A DNA stretch of 64,000 nucleotides from Myxococcus landrumus (GTDB lineage: Bacteria; Myxococcota; Myxococcia; Myxococcales; Myxococcaceae): assembly GCF_017301635.1 (NCBI RefSeq), contig NZ_CP071091.1:9602501-9666500 (forward strand), read 5' to 3'. A program made the translations under genes and the position numbers. This document shows, in pieces, positions 31,768-40,826 of the stretch (position 1 is its first letter; each line of letters begins with the position of its first letter). Below the pieces are notes generated by a model. The model saw nothing but the letters and a program-made list of their open reading frames with translations. It was not told the origin of the DNA and ran no database searches.

Positions 31768-33034
31768 TCAGTTCATCGATGCCGTGCCCTCTACCAGCGA
31801 CGTCGCCTCGATTTCAGCCCCAACGACATACATGGGCTTTTCCGGCATCCACCCCAGCTCACGACACGCGCCTGGCCGGCCGGAGTAGAGCGGACCTTCG
31901 TGCTTCGGGCCCAGGTGGTAGGCGTGGTTCTTCTGTGGAAGCCCTTGCGAGTCATCCGGGTAGACGGCGTATCCGCCGACCGTGCAGGACGAGGAGTGGA
32001 CCGCCGCCACCCGCGTCGTGCATGCGGCCTCCGCGAAATAGGGGGGACTGAGGTCGATAAAGTGGGGGCTCGGATAGCAGCGGAGTGTTCCCGTGGGGTC
32101 TGGCCTGAACGTGCACGGTGTCCCCAATTGCGTGTCGAAGATCTGCCTGGGCAACTTCACCCCGCCGCCCAGCTCCACCCCGCGCAGGGTGAGCCGACCA
32201 TGAGACTGGAGGTCGACCTCCTTCGCCTCGGGCCAGTTCGTTGAGGGGAGCACCGCGCCCTCCCGGTAGTAGCGAGCGTCCGAGGTCACGGCAGGTCTCG
32301 GCTCGCACGTGGACCTCACTTCACCCGGAGGGAGATGGATTTGCGTGACCTCCTCTCCGACCGCGGAGACATGCATCCCCGAAAGGCACTGCTCTTCCGG
32401 AGTGGCATACACCGCGAAGCGTGGCGGGGTGCAGAACAGGGGCGTGGTCGTCACGATGGCGCGCTCGCTGCACGCCGGGTCCACCCTTGCGGAGGAGAGC
32501 GTCCCCGTCGATTCGCCGGACGGCAAGCAGCGGAACTTCCCGTCACGCGCCAGGCGAACGGTGCACTCCGTGTCGTGGATGGTGTCCTGGAGGGACTGGA
32601 AGCTCTCCGAGCCATCCCCAGAACTCTCCCACGGCGTGGAAGCGTTGAAGTCCATCACAGGTGCCAGCCGTCCTCGAGATGAGGGTGTTGGGCCCCGGTG
32701 TCTCAGAGACGGAGGCAAGCGGAATGGAGCAATTGGCGTCGGCGTAGTCCCCGAACCGGCCGCCATCCGCGTCGGAGATGGAGTCCACGGAGACGTCCAC
32801 GCAATAGTAGGCGCCGTCCGGCGCGGCCCTCTGCCAGGTGCAGGGCGTCTGGAAATGGCTGTCGTAGATTTGCCGGAACCAGCGCAGGCCATCGCTCGTG
32901 GAGAAGACCTTGGCCTTGAGTCGCGAGCCGTCCACATGACGCTCGATGGGCTGCGTCGCGACGGGGTCCGTCGTGTCTCCGCAGCCTGTTCCCAAGAGTG
33001 CGGCCAGGACCAGCCCCGCATGGATGCGCTCCAT
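31768..33034 (-). pseudogene. Frameshifted paralog of the adjacent Cys-rich lipoprotein
   Basis: Two frames together reconstruct a copy of the neighbour at 33238-34686. The first begins at ATG 33034 (AAGGGGAAC upstream) with MERIHAGLVLAALLGTGC and runs to VGEFWG. Near 32615 homology jumps to another frame at DGSESFQSLQDTIHDTEC and continues to the stop at 31768. Relative to the intact paralog about 173 nt (its 34091-34263) are missing, with GGA at both edges, so the reading frame is lost. Translation of the first frame alone would stop soon after. The rest is well conserved (DGKFRCLP, WPEAKE, HGRLTLRG, FDTQLGTPCTF), suggesting a recent event. A sequencing error is unlikely to remove 173 nt. 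Confidence 0.85.
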
Positions 33035-33237
33035 GATGTTCCCCTTGTCTGAGTCGATACAGGGCGTGGTCCGGCCGCCGCGCCCCTCCGGCTCGCGGAC
33101 CGGCAGCCGTCCCTTATCGTGCCGAGGCTCGGTGATGGCAACCGACCCGGGGGGCCAGACAACCAACGCGCCCCCCATCTTGACTTCCTCACGAGGGCAG
33201 TCCGTTGGCCTGCATCGTCAAGGCGAGAGGGGATTCT

Positions 33238-34686
33238 TCAGTCCAATGTTTCGGTTCCTTGGACAAACGACGTGGAGTCGATTTCCGACCCGAGCAGGTA
33301 GAAGCCGACCGAAGGCTCTCTTCCAATCTCTAGACATGAGGCTGGCGGGTTCCCGATGCCTGCGCTGACATAGACGGCGCCGTCGTGTCGTGGCCCCAGA
33401 TTGTAGACCCGCATTCCGGGCGTGGGACCCGAAGCGTCGTAGCGGGTGGCATAGCGGTCGCCGGTGCAGGCCGTGCGATACCTGGAAGTGACCCGAGTCG
33501 TGCAAGCCGCGTCCGCGAAGTACTGGGCCTCGAAGAGCGCGGAGGTGGTGTATGGGATGCACCGGAGTGTGCCTGCTGGGACTCGCTCGAAGGTGCAGCG
33601 GACACCCAGCTCGGTATCGAAGAGCTCCGTGGGTATCTTCACCGCTCCGGCGATCTCCATGCCTCGCACGGTGAGTCGGCCATGAACCTCGAGGTCGAGC
33701 TCCTTGGCCTCGGGCCAGCTCCTGGCGGGAAGTTCAGCACCCGCCCGGTAGTAGCGGTCCCCTGGCAGGGGGGAGAACTGCATGCAGGTGGGGTTGTTTC
33801 CAACGTGCGTATAGGGATGGATGACCTCCTCGCCGACAGCGATGACCGAGATCTCCGGATGGCATGCCTCATCCTTGTCGGATACCAGCGCGAAGCGAGG
33901 CTGCGTGCAGGCTGTGCTGAACAACGTCGCGAACGCGCGCTCGGTGCAGGTCGGCTCCACCGAGACGGAGTCGCTCACATCCATGGGGTCGCCGACGGGC
34001 AAGCAGCGAAACTTCCCGTCACTCGCCATCTGGACAGTACACTCCGTCGCGTGGGTGGTGTCGTGGAGGGATTGGAAGCTCTCCGACCCATCCTCTCCCG
34101 CGATGACGAAGGCCTTGATGCCCCTGCCGCCTTGTTTCTCCTGAAGGGTTCCACGAACGAAGTAGTCGCCGGGTGCCACCGCGGGCCCCACGGGGTACAG
34201 GGCGTTGGCGTGGCGCACGTCCTGGATGCAATCTCCGTTCGGTTCCCGATGGTAGTAGCTCTGTCCCCAGACCTTCCCCACGGAGTGGAAGCGTTGATGC
34301 CCATCGCAGGTTCCACCCCCCATCGGGATGAGGGTGTCGGGGGCCGGCGTCTGGCTGAAGTAGAGCAGAGGGGTGGTGCAGCGGGAGTCGGAGTAGTTGT
34401 TGGCCTGGCTGGCCCCGCTGACGCCCATGAGCTGGCCCGTGGTGATTTTCACGCAGTAGTAGGCGCCGTCGGGCGCCACCTTCTGCCAGAAACAAGGCTC
34501 CTGTCGCTGGCTGTCGTAGATCTGCTGGAACCAGCGCAGGCCATCGCCCGTGGAGACGACCTTGGCCTTGAGCCGCGAGCCGTCCACCTGACGCGCGATG
34601 GGCTCCGTCGCCACGGGCTCCGTCGTGTCTCCGCACCCCGCACCCCAAAGTGCGGCCAATACCAACCCCGAATAGATGCGCCCCAT
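33238..34686 (-). CDS. Cys-rich secreted lipoprotein, intact member of a tandem pair
   Basis: A 482-aa protein from ATG 34686; the longer frame from 34731 is not needed. The signal peptide MGRIYSGLVLAALWGAGC ends in a lipobox (GAGC). The mature part has two related halves: WFQQIYDSQRQEPCFWQKVAPDGAYYCV and DTELGVRCTFERVPAGTLRCIP both couple a region of a Cys-x-W/F core with a second Cys about 14-16 residues on. SESFQSLHDTTHATECTVQMASDGKFRCLP is a third such unit. So it contains several small beta-type modules each closed by a disulphide. I know no family name. It is probably a surface-exposed lipoprotein, and the tandem copy downstream is broken. Confidence 0.8.
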   Translation of the reverse strand: MGRIYSGLVLAALWGAGCGDTTEPVATEPIARQVDGSRLKAKVVSTGDGLRWFQQIYDSQRQEPCFWQKVAPDGAYYCVKITTGQLMGVSGASQANNYSDSRCTTPLLYFSQTPAPDTLIPMGGGTCDGHQRFHSVGKVWGQSYYHREPNGDCIQDVRHANALYPVGPAVAPGDYFVRGTLQEKQGGRGIKAFVIAGEDGSESFQSLHDTTHATECTVQMASDGKFRCLPVGDPMDVSDSVSVEPTCTERAFATLFSTACTQPRFALVSDKDEACHPEISVIAVGEEVIHPYTHVGNNPTCMQFSPLPGDRYYRAGAELPARSWPEAKELDLEVHGRLTVRGMEIAGAVKIPTELFDTELGVRCTFERVPAGTLRCIPYTTSALFEAQYFADAACTTRVTSRYRTACTGDRYATRYDASGPTPGMRVYNLGPRHDGAVYVSAGIGNPPASCLEIGREPSVGFYLLGSEIDSTSFVQGTETLD

Positions 34687-34816
34687 GTTGCACCCCCGTG
34701 TGAGTCGGACAGCGCTTGACGCGTCCGCCATGCCCTGCCGTTCTTCGTCTCTTATCCAGCAAAGCCCCCAGCGCGGACAACCCCTCTGTTTGTAACAGGC
34801 GCCATCCCCAGGGCTG

Positions 34817-36751
34817 TCATTCCATCCGAGACAGGTCCAAGGACGAACGCGAGGCGAGTGCTTCCTCGAGAAGAATCAAGCGCTCATCTCCTGGCTGCGC
34901 GCGCCGCATCCCATCGAGCGCCGCTCGCGCTCGGCCCAGGTTCCCCTCGAACACGAGGAAGCCCACCGCGTGCATGCGCTGCTCGGGAGTCGCGTCGGGA
35001 GCGCTCAACACGGCTTCCCAGCTCGTCGCCGCCTCGTGAGGGGCTCCGAGCTCCTGGTACATCCGGGCCCGTGCCTCCGCGACCGCGGCGGGCTCCTCGC
35101 CACCGGGGCGCTTCGTGGGCAGCTTCGCCACGGTGTCACGCGCACGCTCGAACAGCGCGCGAAGCTCGGGGATGACGGTGTCGCCCGGCGTCAGGGCTTG
35201 GAGCTCCTGGAGCCGGAGGAGGGCCGCGTCGAAGCGTCCCGCCCTCGCCAGCGTCATGGCGAGGTTGAGGTGTCCTCGGTGGTAGCCGGGCTGCTGCTTC
35301 ACCATCTCCTCGAACAAGGTGATGGCTTCCTCGTGCCGGCCGAGCTTCGTGAGGCACAGGGCCAGGTTGTTGTAACCCTTTGCACCTGTCAGCCGGCTCT
35401 GGGTGCGCACCGAGTTCTGGAGGTGGACGAGCGCGTCGTCGTACCGGTGCACGTTCATGTAGAGCCCACCGAGCTGCTGCTGGATGAACGCGTCCTCCGG
35501 ACCGGAGACCCGCTCGGCCACGCGCCACAGCCGCATCTCATCCATCCAGTCCCGGTTGCGCAGGTGCGTGGCCCCCGCGAAGGCGACCAGGACTCCGCCT
35601 GCCACGGCTCCGGCGAACTTGGGACGTGCTCGCGCGGCGTGCTCGATGGGAGCGGCGAGTGCGATTGCCAGCATCGCCACCGGAACGTAGAGAAAGCGGT
35701 CCGACGCCAGCGTGTGGATTCCCAGCGGAATCAGGTGCAGGACCAGCGCCAGCGCGAGCGCGCCCGACGCCAGCGCGGCCTGGGACAATGCAGACAGTCT
35801 TCCTCCCCATCGCCACGCCAGGAGGACTCCCGCGACGAGGACCGTCGCGCCGAGCAGGACCCACGGGAGGGGCGCTTCTCCCACGACTCCCATCTGGAGC
35901 CGGGGGCGGAGCGCGTCCACCATCATCACCGCGTAGTGGCCCACCGCCGCGAGCGCGGCGAGTGCACGCTCGCCCAGGGACAATCCCGCGCTCACGCCGC
36001 CATCGAGCGCGCGCACGTCGGAGCGCAACGCGTTCAGCCGGAGCACGGCATAGGCCGCGAGCGCCACCGCCATGGGCAGCAGGTTGCGCAGGGCCTGTCC
36101 CCCGGTTCGCTCCCGAGCGCGCACGGCACGCAGCTCCCAGACCGCGAGCCCGAGAATCCCGGCCACCGCCACCTCCTTGCAGAGGAGTCCCAGGAGCAGC
36201 AGTCCTCCCGACAGCCAGCGCCGACGAGCCTGGGTCGACTGATAGACGAGCAGCGCGGCCAGCATGAAGAAGGCGGCCAGGACATCGGTGCGTCCGGAAA
36301 TCCACGCCACGGACTCGGTCAGCCTGGGAAAGAGTCCGAAGGCCGCCGCGCCCACGGCCGCGCCCAGGGGGGAGGCACCTCCACGTCGGCACAGGAGGAA
36401 CACCCACGCCACGACACCGAGGTGGAGCAGCAGGTTCGTCAGATGGAAGCCCTCGGCGGCGCCGCCCCACAGCGCGTACTCCACGGCGTACCCCAGCGTC
36501 ACGAGCGGCCGGTAATAGCCGCTGGAGACGCTCATCGAGTCGCTCCAGAACATGCGCGTGAAGTAGTCCGGCAGCGGCGCCAGCACGCGCACCAGCGCCT
36601 GCTCCTCGATGAGCGAGTGGTCGTCCCAGACGAACGTGCCGAACACCGCGTTGGCATGGGCGAGCGCCACGAGGAGCAGCGGCAGCCATATCGCCCGGCG
36701 CATCAGCCGGGCACGCGCGTCTTCGAAGTCAGGGGGCGGCGAGGAACCCAT
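34817..36751 (-). CDS. TMTC-like GT-C membrane protein with TPR tail
   Basis: A 644-aa protein. Residues 20-420 hold about 10-12 hydrophobic helices, and the first loop carries FVWDDHSLIEE (the acidic catalytic-type motif of GT-C glycosyltransferases). YYRPLVTLGYAVEYALWG, FHLTNLLLHLG and SVAWISGRTD follow, matching the TMTC/DUF1736 group of O-mannosyltransferase-like proteins. The C-terminal 200 residues are tetratricopeptide repeats (LGGLYMNVHRYDDALVHLQNSV, KGYNNLALCLTKLGRHEEAI, GHLNLAMTLARAGRFDAAL). It probably uses a lipid-linked sugar donor to glycosylate exported proteins, with the TPRs binding them. The activity is inferred from family only. Confidence 0.85.
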   Translation of the reverse strand: MGSSPPPDFEDARARLMRRAIWLPLLLVALAHANAVFGTFVWDDHSLIEEQALVRVLAPLPDYFTRMFWSDSMSVSSGYYRPLVTLGYAVEYALWGGAAEGFHLTNLLLHLGVVAWVFLLCRRGGASPLGAAVGAAAFGLFPRLTESVAWISGRTDVLAAFFMLAALLVYQSTQARRRWLSGGLLLLGLLCKEVAVAGILGLAVWELRAVRARERTGGQALRNLLPMAVALAAYAVLRLNALRSDVRALDGGVSAGLSLGERALAALAAVGHYAVMMVDALRPRLQMGVVGEAPLPWVLLGATVLVAGVLLAWRWGGRLSALSQAALASGALALALVLHLIPLGIHTLASDRFLYVPVAMLAIALAAPIEHAARARPKFAGAVAGGVLVAFAGATHLRNRDWMDEMRLWRVAERVSGPEDAFIQQQLGGLYMNVHRYDDALVHLQNSVRTQSRLTGAKGYNNLALCLTKLGRHEEAITLFEEMVKQQPGYHRGHLNLAMTLARAGRFDAALLRLQELQALTPGDTVIPELRALFERARDTVAKLPTKRPGGEEPAAVAEARARMYQELGAPHEAATSWEAVLSAPDATPEQRMHAVGFLVFEGNLGRARAALDGMRRAQPGDERLILLEEALASRSSLDLSRME

Positions 36752-36854
36752 GGGGAGCCCGGGAGTCTACCCGCCCCTCCGTCGCGTCGTCGGAGCTCTT
36801 CGACGAAGGGCAGCCAGGCGGGCGAACGTCTCTCCGGGAGACCCGTGCGGGTCG

Positions 36855-38744
36855 CTACTGGGAGCACCAGATGCGGAGGGTCCGGTCTGCGCCCAGCGTC
36901 ACGAGCTGCCCTGTGCGCGCGAAGGCGACGGACTCGATGGCCCGAGGAAACGGCTCCTGGCCGGCCGCCCTTCCGTGGCCGAGCAGCTTCTCGCGAACGG
37001 TGAAGTCAGAGGTCCGCCAGAGCTGCACCTCGGCATCGGTATTTCCCGTGGCCAGCACGGTGCTGTCAGGCGAAAAGGCTGCGGTGGTGCCGGCCGGGAG
37101 CCACACGCGAGGCTGGCCCCGCAGGCCCAGGACCTGGACGATCGGGGAGGAGGACTGCCCCGCGCTGGAGAGCCACCGTCCGTCCGGTGAGAACTGGATG
37201 CCGTATACGCCCGCGGTGGGCTCCAGCGGGAAGGTGTGGCTGACCTTGCCTCTCGCGACGTCCACGACCTCGAGCTGGAAGCCGTCGATGTTGCGGTTGT
37301 TGACGACGGCGAGGCGTCGTCCGTCCGGGGAGAAGCCGCGAACGACCCGGCCCGTCACGTCGATTTCCTTGAGGCGCTTGCCGGTCGCGACGTCGTGCAG
37401 CAGGAGCTGGTTCTCCTCGAGGTCGAACTGGACGAACACCGTGAAGTCGGGGGAGAGGGCATGGGCCTGCGGGAGCGGCAGTTCCTGTCCGGTGGCCATG
37501 TCCAGGATGAACTCATTCACCAGCATCCGGTCCATGTCCGGGCTGAGCTGGAGGCGCCAGGGAACGCCAGGGAAGGAGGGCGCCGTAACTGCGCTCAGGT
37601 CCGAGGTCTTCCAGAGGTTCACGACCTCCCTCGTGGTGGCCGCGAGGTGCGAGCCATCCGGAGAGAGCGTCAACGGGCCGCTCATCTGCGGGCCCATGGC
37701 GAGGATGCGCGAGGCTCCTGGGGTCTGGAGGGAGTGGGTGACGACATCGTTCCCCCAGGTGCCGCACGCTTGCCCGGTGCCATTGCATTCGAAGTGGCTC
37801 ACGCCCAGGTCGACGATGAGCTCGGTGTTGTCCGCGTTGAAGGCCACACGGCTTGGACGGCCTCTGCCTTGTGGGGGGATGACCTGCGGCGGCGTCGTCC
37901 AGTCCGACGTGCGGTAGACCTTGAGGGCCCCCGCCTCGGCGGCCTCCACGTAGAGGCTGCCATCCGGGGAGAAGGTGCTCACGTCGAGGCGCTCGGAAGA
38001 CGGCAGAGACTTGACCGCCTCGCCGGTGTCCACCTTCACCACCGAGCCTCCAGCGGCCACGAGCCTTCCATCCGCGGACCAGGAGATCTGCCCCCGGGCG
38101 AGCGCGAAGAGGGTGCGCGGCTGGGCGGCGTCCGGAACTCGAACGACCCACGCGTCACGATTCGCCGCGATGGCCAGCGAGGCGCCATCCGGGGAGAAGG
38201 CCAGCGAGTGGATGATGGGCTCGTAGCGCTCCATCCAGACCCCCGCCTGGCTTCCGTCCGCCATGCTCCAGATGCGCACAGTGGCGGCGTCGCTGTTCGT
38301 ATCGAACCCTCCGGTCGCGACCCACGCACCGTCCGGCGAGATGGCCACGGCCGTCGTCCGGTCCGTGTGCGGCCGCGTGAAGGTCCGGACAGGCGCCAGG
38401 TCCGGGAAGCGCCACACGCGGGTCTCCGTCTGGCTGGCCGCCACGAGGAGGTCGCCGTTCCGGGTGAACGACACGCCCACCTGCTGGCCCGGCAGGTCCC
38501 AGAGGGTGTTCAGCCGGGTCCCATCCGAATGCCGGTAGAGAATGAGCTGGCCCGCCAGGGTGGCCGTGACCAGGACGGAGCCATCTGGCGACAAGGCAGA
38601 CGCCGCGAGGGCTCCTGTTCCGATGGCGCCACAGGGCCGGAATGCACCCGCGCTCGACACGGGAGGCGCCTCGGGCTGGCTGTCTTTGGAACAGGCTCCG
38701 AGGGTCGTCAGGGCGAGGACCGCGGCGATGCCAATGCGTCTCAA
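36855..38744 (-). CDS. WD40-repeat lipoprotein
   Basis: A 629-aa protein starting at TTG 38744, with CAGGAG 7 nt upstream. The signal peptide ends in lipobox LGAC (C18), then a Pro-rich linker. The rest is a run of about ten WD40-type units (LSPDGSVLVTATLAGQLILY, ISPDGAWVATGGFDT, FSPDGASLAIAANRD, FSPDGRRLAVVNNR, FSPDSTVLATGNTDAEVQLW, GADRTLRIWCSQ), enough for one or two beta-propellers. The frequent FSPDGxxLA signature is usual in bacterial WD40 proteins. No catalytic residues are seen, so the role is probably binding or scaffolding at the membrane. The partner is unknown. It stands 110 bp from the TMTC-like gene on the same strand. Confidence 0.88.
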   Translation of the reverse strand: MRRIGIAAVLALTTLGACSKDSQPEAPPVSSAGAFRPCGAIGTGALAASALSPDGSVLVTATLAGQLILYRHSDGTRLNTLWDLPGQQVGVSFTRNGDLLVAASQTETRVWRFPDLAPVRTFTRPHTDRTTAVAISPDGAWVATGGFDTNSDAATVRIWSMADGSQAGVWMERYEPIIHSLAFSPDGASLAIAANRDAWVVRVPDAAQPRTLFALARGQISWSADGRLVAAGGSVVKVDTGEAVKSLPSSERLDVSTFSPDGSLYVEAAEAGALKVYRTSDWTTPPQVIPPQGRGRPSRVAFNADNTELIVDLGVSHFECNGTGQACGTWGNDVVTHSLQTPGASRILAMGPQMSGPLTLSPDGSHLAATTREVVNLWKTSDLSAVTAPSFPGVPWRLQLSPDMDRMLVNEFILDMATGQELPLPQAHALSPDFTVFVQFDLEENQLLLHDVATGKRLKEIDVTGRVVRGFSPDGRRLAVVNNRNIDGFQLEVVDVARGKVSHTFPLEPTAGVYGIQFSPDGRWLSSAGQSSSPIVQVLGLRGQPRVWLPAGTTAAFSPDSTVLATGNTDAEVQLWRTSDFTVREKLLGHGRAAGQEPFPRAIESVAFARTGQLVTLGADRTLRIWCSQ

Positions 38745-38809
38745 CGAAATGCTCCTGGAGAACGGCGGGAAGGCGCAGGCTCCACCACCCGCGCGCCCAA
38801 CGCCAGTGA

Positions 38810-38845
38810 CTCCCAGGAAACGGCCCCCACGGTTTCCCCTGGGAG
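38810..38845 (-). terminator. Terminator of the 5'-nucleotidase gene
   Basis: CTCCCAGGAAAC pairs with GTTTCC-CC-TGGGAG with a 2-nt bulge and a C-rich loop. It lies 35 nt past the stop at 38880 on the minus strand, without a clear T-tract. Confidence 0.5.
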
Positions 38846-38879
38846 CCCCGCGTCTGCCATTGCCCGCGTTCGCCGCGGG

Positions 38880-40733
38880 CTACTTCGACGAGGTCTTGCC
38901 CGCGTCGCCGGCCGGGGCCTTGGGGCAGCTGGCCGCTCCGGTGATACGCACGAGCCGGCCGGGCGCGGGCGCCACCAGCGCCTTGCCCCGCGCCTTCCAG
39001 TGCGCGATGAGCCCGTCGCGCAGCGTGAGCGCCTGACGCTCACCCAGGTCGATGCTCTCCGGCGCCAGCGTCTTGAGCACATCATCCAGTCCGCCACCGC
39101 CCCGCGCGAGGAAGTCCGGCATGGCCACCCGGAAGCGCTTGTGGGCCGGCAGCGGCTTGCCGTTCGCCAGGGTGACGGAGGCCAGCTTCGACACGCCGTT
39201 GCACGTCTCGACGCGCACCTTCAGGCCCGACACCTGGTAGATGCCCTTGCGCGAATAGGCCGCCTCCAGCAGCCGCTTCAGCTCCTCCGTCGACACCGTC
39301 AGCACCGCGATGGTGTTGTCGAACGGCAGCACCTCGAAGAGCGCGCCGTAGGTGAGCTCACCCGCGGGCAGCTCCGCGCGCAGGCCGCCGCTGTTGAGCA
39401 GGGCGATGTCCGACTTGGAGACCTCCCGCAGCGCGTCCGACAGCACGCTCCCCAGCGGGCTCTCCGCCTCGTAGTTGCGCGTGAGCGTCTCCGGAACACG
39501 CACCCCCAGCGGCCGCCGCTGCATCTCCTCCACCTGGGCGAGCGCCTGCGTGAGCTGCGCCTCCATCGCCGCGTCGACCACCACCGGCTGTCCCCGGAAG
39601 GTGGCGGGCGCCAGCTCCACCTGCTTCGTGTCCTTCAGCTTCCGCTCATCACACGTGCCCACGGTTGAGTCCACGCGCACGCACACCGGGATGGAGCCCT
39701 CCAGCTTGCTGCGCTCGGGCAGCACCTTGCGCGTCACCGGGTCCACGTAGAGGTCCACGAGTCCGAAGGCGCGGCCCTTGCCCGACGTCTCGATGACCGG
39801 CGTGCCCCGGATGAAGTGACCCACGGGCTGGTGCGTGTGCCCGGCCACCACCGCGTCCAGCGTCCCCTCCGGCAGCTCCTCCAGCAGCTCCACCATCTCG
39901 CTGTCTGCCCGGTCGCACGAGGAGGCATCACGAGGGTTGTCGTGCCGCTTGCACACCGCGCCCGCGTGCGCCACCGCGATCACCACCTCGGCGCCGCGCG
40001 CGCGCAGCGCCTGGGCCGTGGCGAGCGCCACCGGAGCCAGGGGGGCGAAGCGCAGGCTCGCCACATTCACGGGGTTGGTCACCTGCGGCGTGTGGGGCGT
40101 CGCCAGCCCCATGATGCCGATGCGCACCCCGCGCCGCTCCACCAGCAGCGTGCCGTCGTTGCCCAGCCACGTGGGCACCACGCCCGTCTGGCTGTCGGTG
40201 ACGTTGACGCCCATGATGGGGAACTTCGCCTGCGCGATGCGCGCCTTGAGCGCACCGAACGGGTCCTCCCCGTCAATCCCCACCGACAGCGGCCCCGCGG
40301 GCCCGAAGTCGAACTCGTGGTTGCCGAGCGCGGAGGCCGAGTAGCCCAGCGTGTTCATCGCGTCGATGACCACCGCCCCCTCGGTGAGGTTGGAGGCGAG
40401 CGTGCCCTGGAAGAGGTCGCCTCCGTCCAGGAGCAGCACGCCGTCCGGGTTCTCCGCCCGCAGGATGCGCAGGTAGCCCGCGAACGCGGCCAGTCCACCT
40501 TGCTCCACCGCCGCGCCGTTGGGCAGCGTGGCGCGGGAGGGCATGACCCAGCCGTGCAAGTCGTTGGTGCCTACCACCGTGATGCGGAGGGGCTCCGGCG
40601 CGGCTTCCGCGGCGCTCGAGCGCGCGGGCGGCGGCACCTGGGGAGCGGCCTCCGGCGCGGGGGGCGTGGAGGCACAGGCGGCGAGGAGGGCGGACAGCAA
40701 CCCGAATCGGAGAGGACGCGTGGAGGAAGTCAC
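38880..40733 (-). CDS. Bifunctional 5'-nucleotidase/metallophosphatase, lipoprotein
   Basis: A 617-aa UshA-type enzyme that removes phosphate from nucleotides outside the cytoplasm. It starts at GTG 40733, and the signal peptide ends near LLAAC (lipoprotein). Metal-binding motifs of the phosphoesterase domain are in order: GTNDLHGW, DGGDLFQG, GNHEFDFG and VVAGHTHQPVGH. The C-terminal substrate-binding domain has NSGGLRAELP, LPFDNTIAVLT and MPDFLARGGGGLD. Length is normal for the family (500-650). The partial gene at the left edge of the window is a paralog. Flanked by terminators on both sides, so monocistronic. Confidence 0.94.
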   Translation of the reverse strand: MTSSTRPLRFGLLSALLAACASTPPAPEAAPQVPPPARSSAAEAAPEPLRITVVGTNDLHGWVMPSRATLPNGAAVEQGGLAAFAGYLRILRAENPDGVLLLDGGDLFQGTLASNLTEGAVVIDAMNTLGYSASALGNHEFDFGPAGPLSVGIDGEDPFGALKARIAQAKFPIMGVNVTDSQTGVVPTWLGNDGTLLVERRGVRIGIMGLATPHTPQVTNPVNVASLRFAPLAPVALATAQALRARGAEVVIAVAHAGAVCKRHDNPRDASSCDRADSEMVELLEELPEGTLDAVVAGHTHQPVGHFIRGTPVIETSGKGRAFGLVDLYVDPVTRKVLPERSKLEGSIPVCVRVDSTVGTCDERKLKDTKQVELAPATFRGQPVVVDAAMEAQLTQALAQVEEMQRRPLGVRVPETLTRNYEAESPLGSVLSDALREVSKSDIALLNSGGLRAELPAGELTYGALFEVLPFDNTIAVLTVSTEELKRLLEAAYSRKGIYQVSGLKVRVETCNGVSKLASVTLANGKPLPAHKRFRVAMPDFLARGGGGLDDVLKTLAPESIDLGERQALTLRDGLIAHWKARGKALVAPAPGRLVRITGAASCPKAPAGDAGKTSSK

Positions 40734-40769
40734 ACGCCCGTCTAGAACGGGCTCCCCGCCAGATTCAAG

Positions 40770-40810
40770 GGCCCTCGCTTCCGGCAGTCACCGCACCAGA
40801 AGCGAGGGCC
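40770..40810 (-). terminator. Terminator of the TonB-dependent receptor operon
   Basis: A 12-bp perfect stem GGCCCTCGCTTC / GAAGCGAGGGCC with a 17-nt loop, starting 17 nt after the receptor stop at 40827 on the minus strand. It separates the receptor from the 5'-nucleotidase gene. Confidence 0.7.
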
Positions 40811-40826
40811 ACGTGTGGCGATGTGG

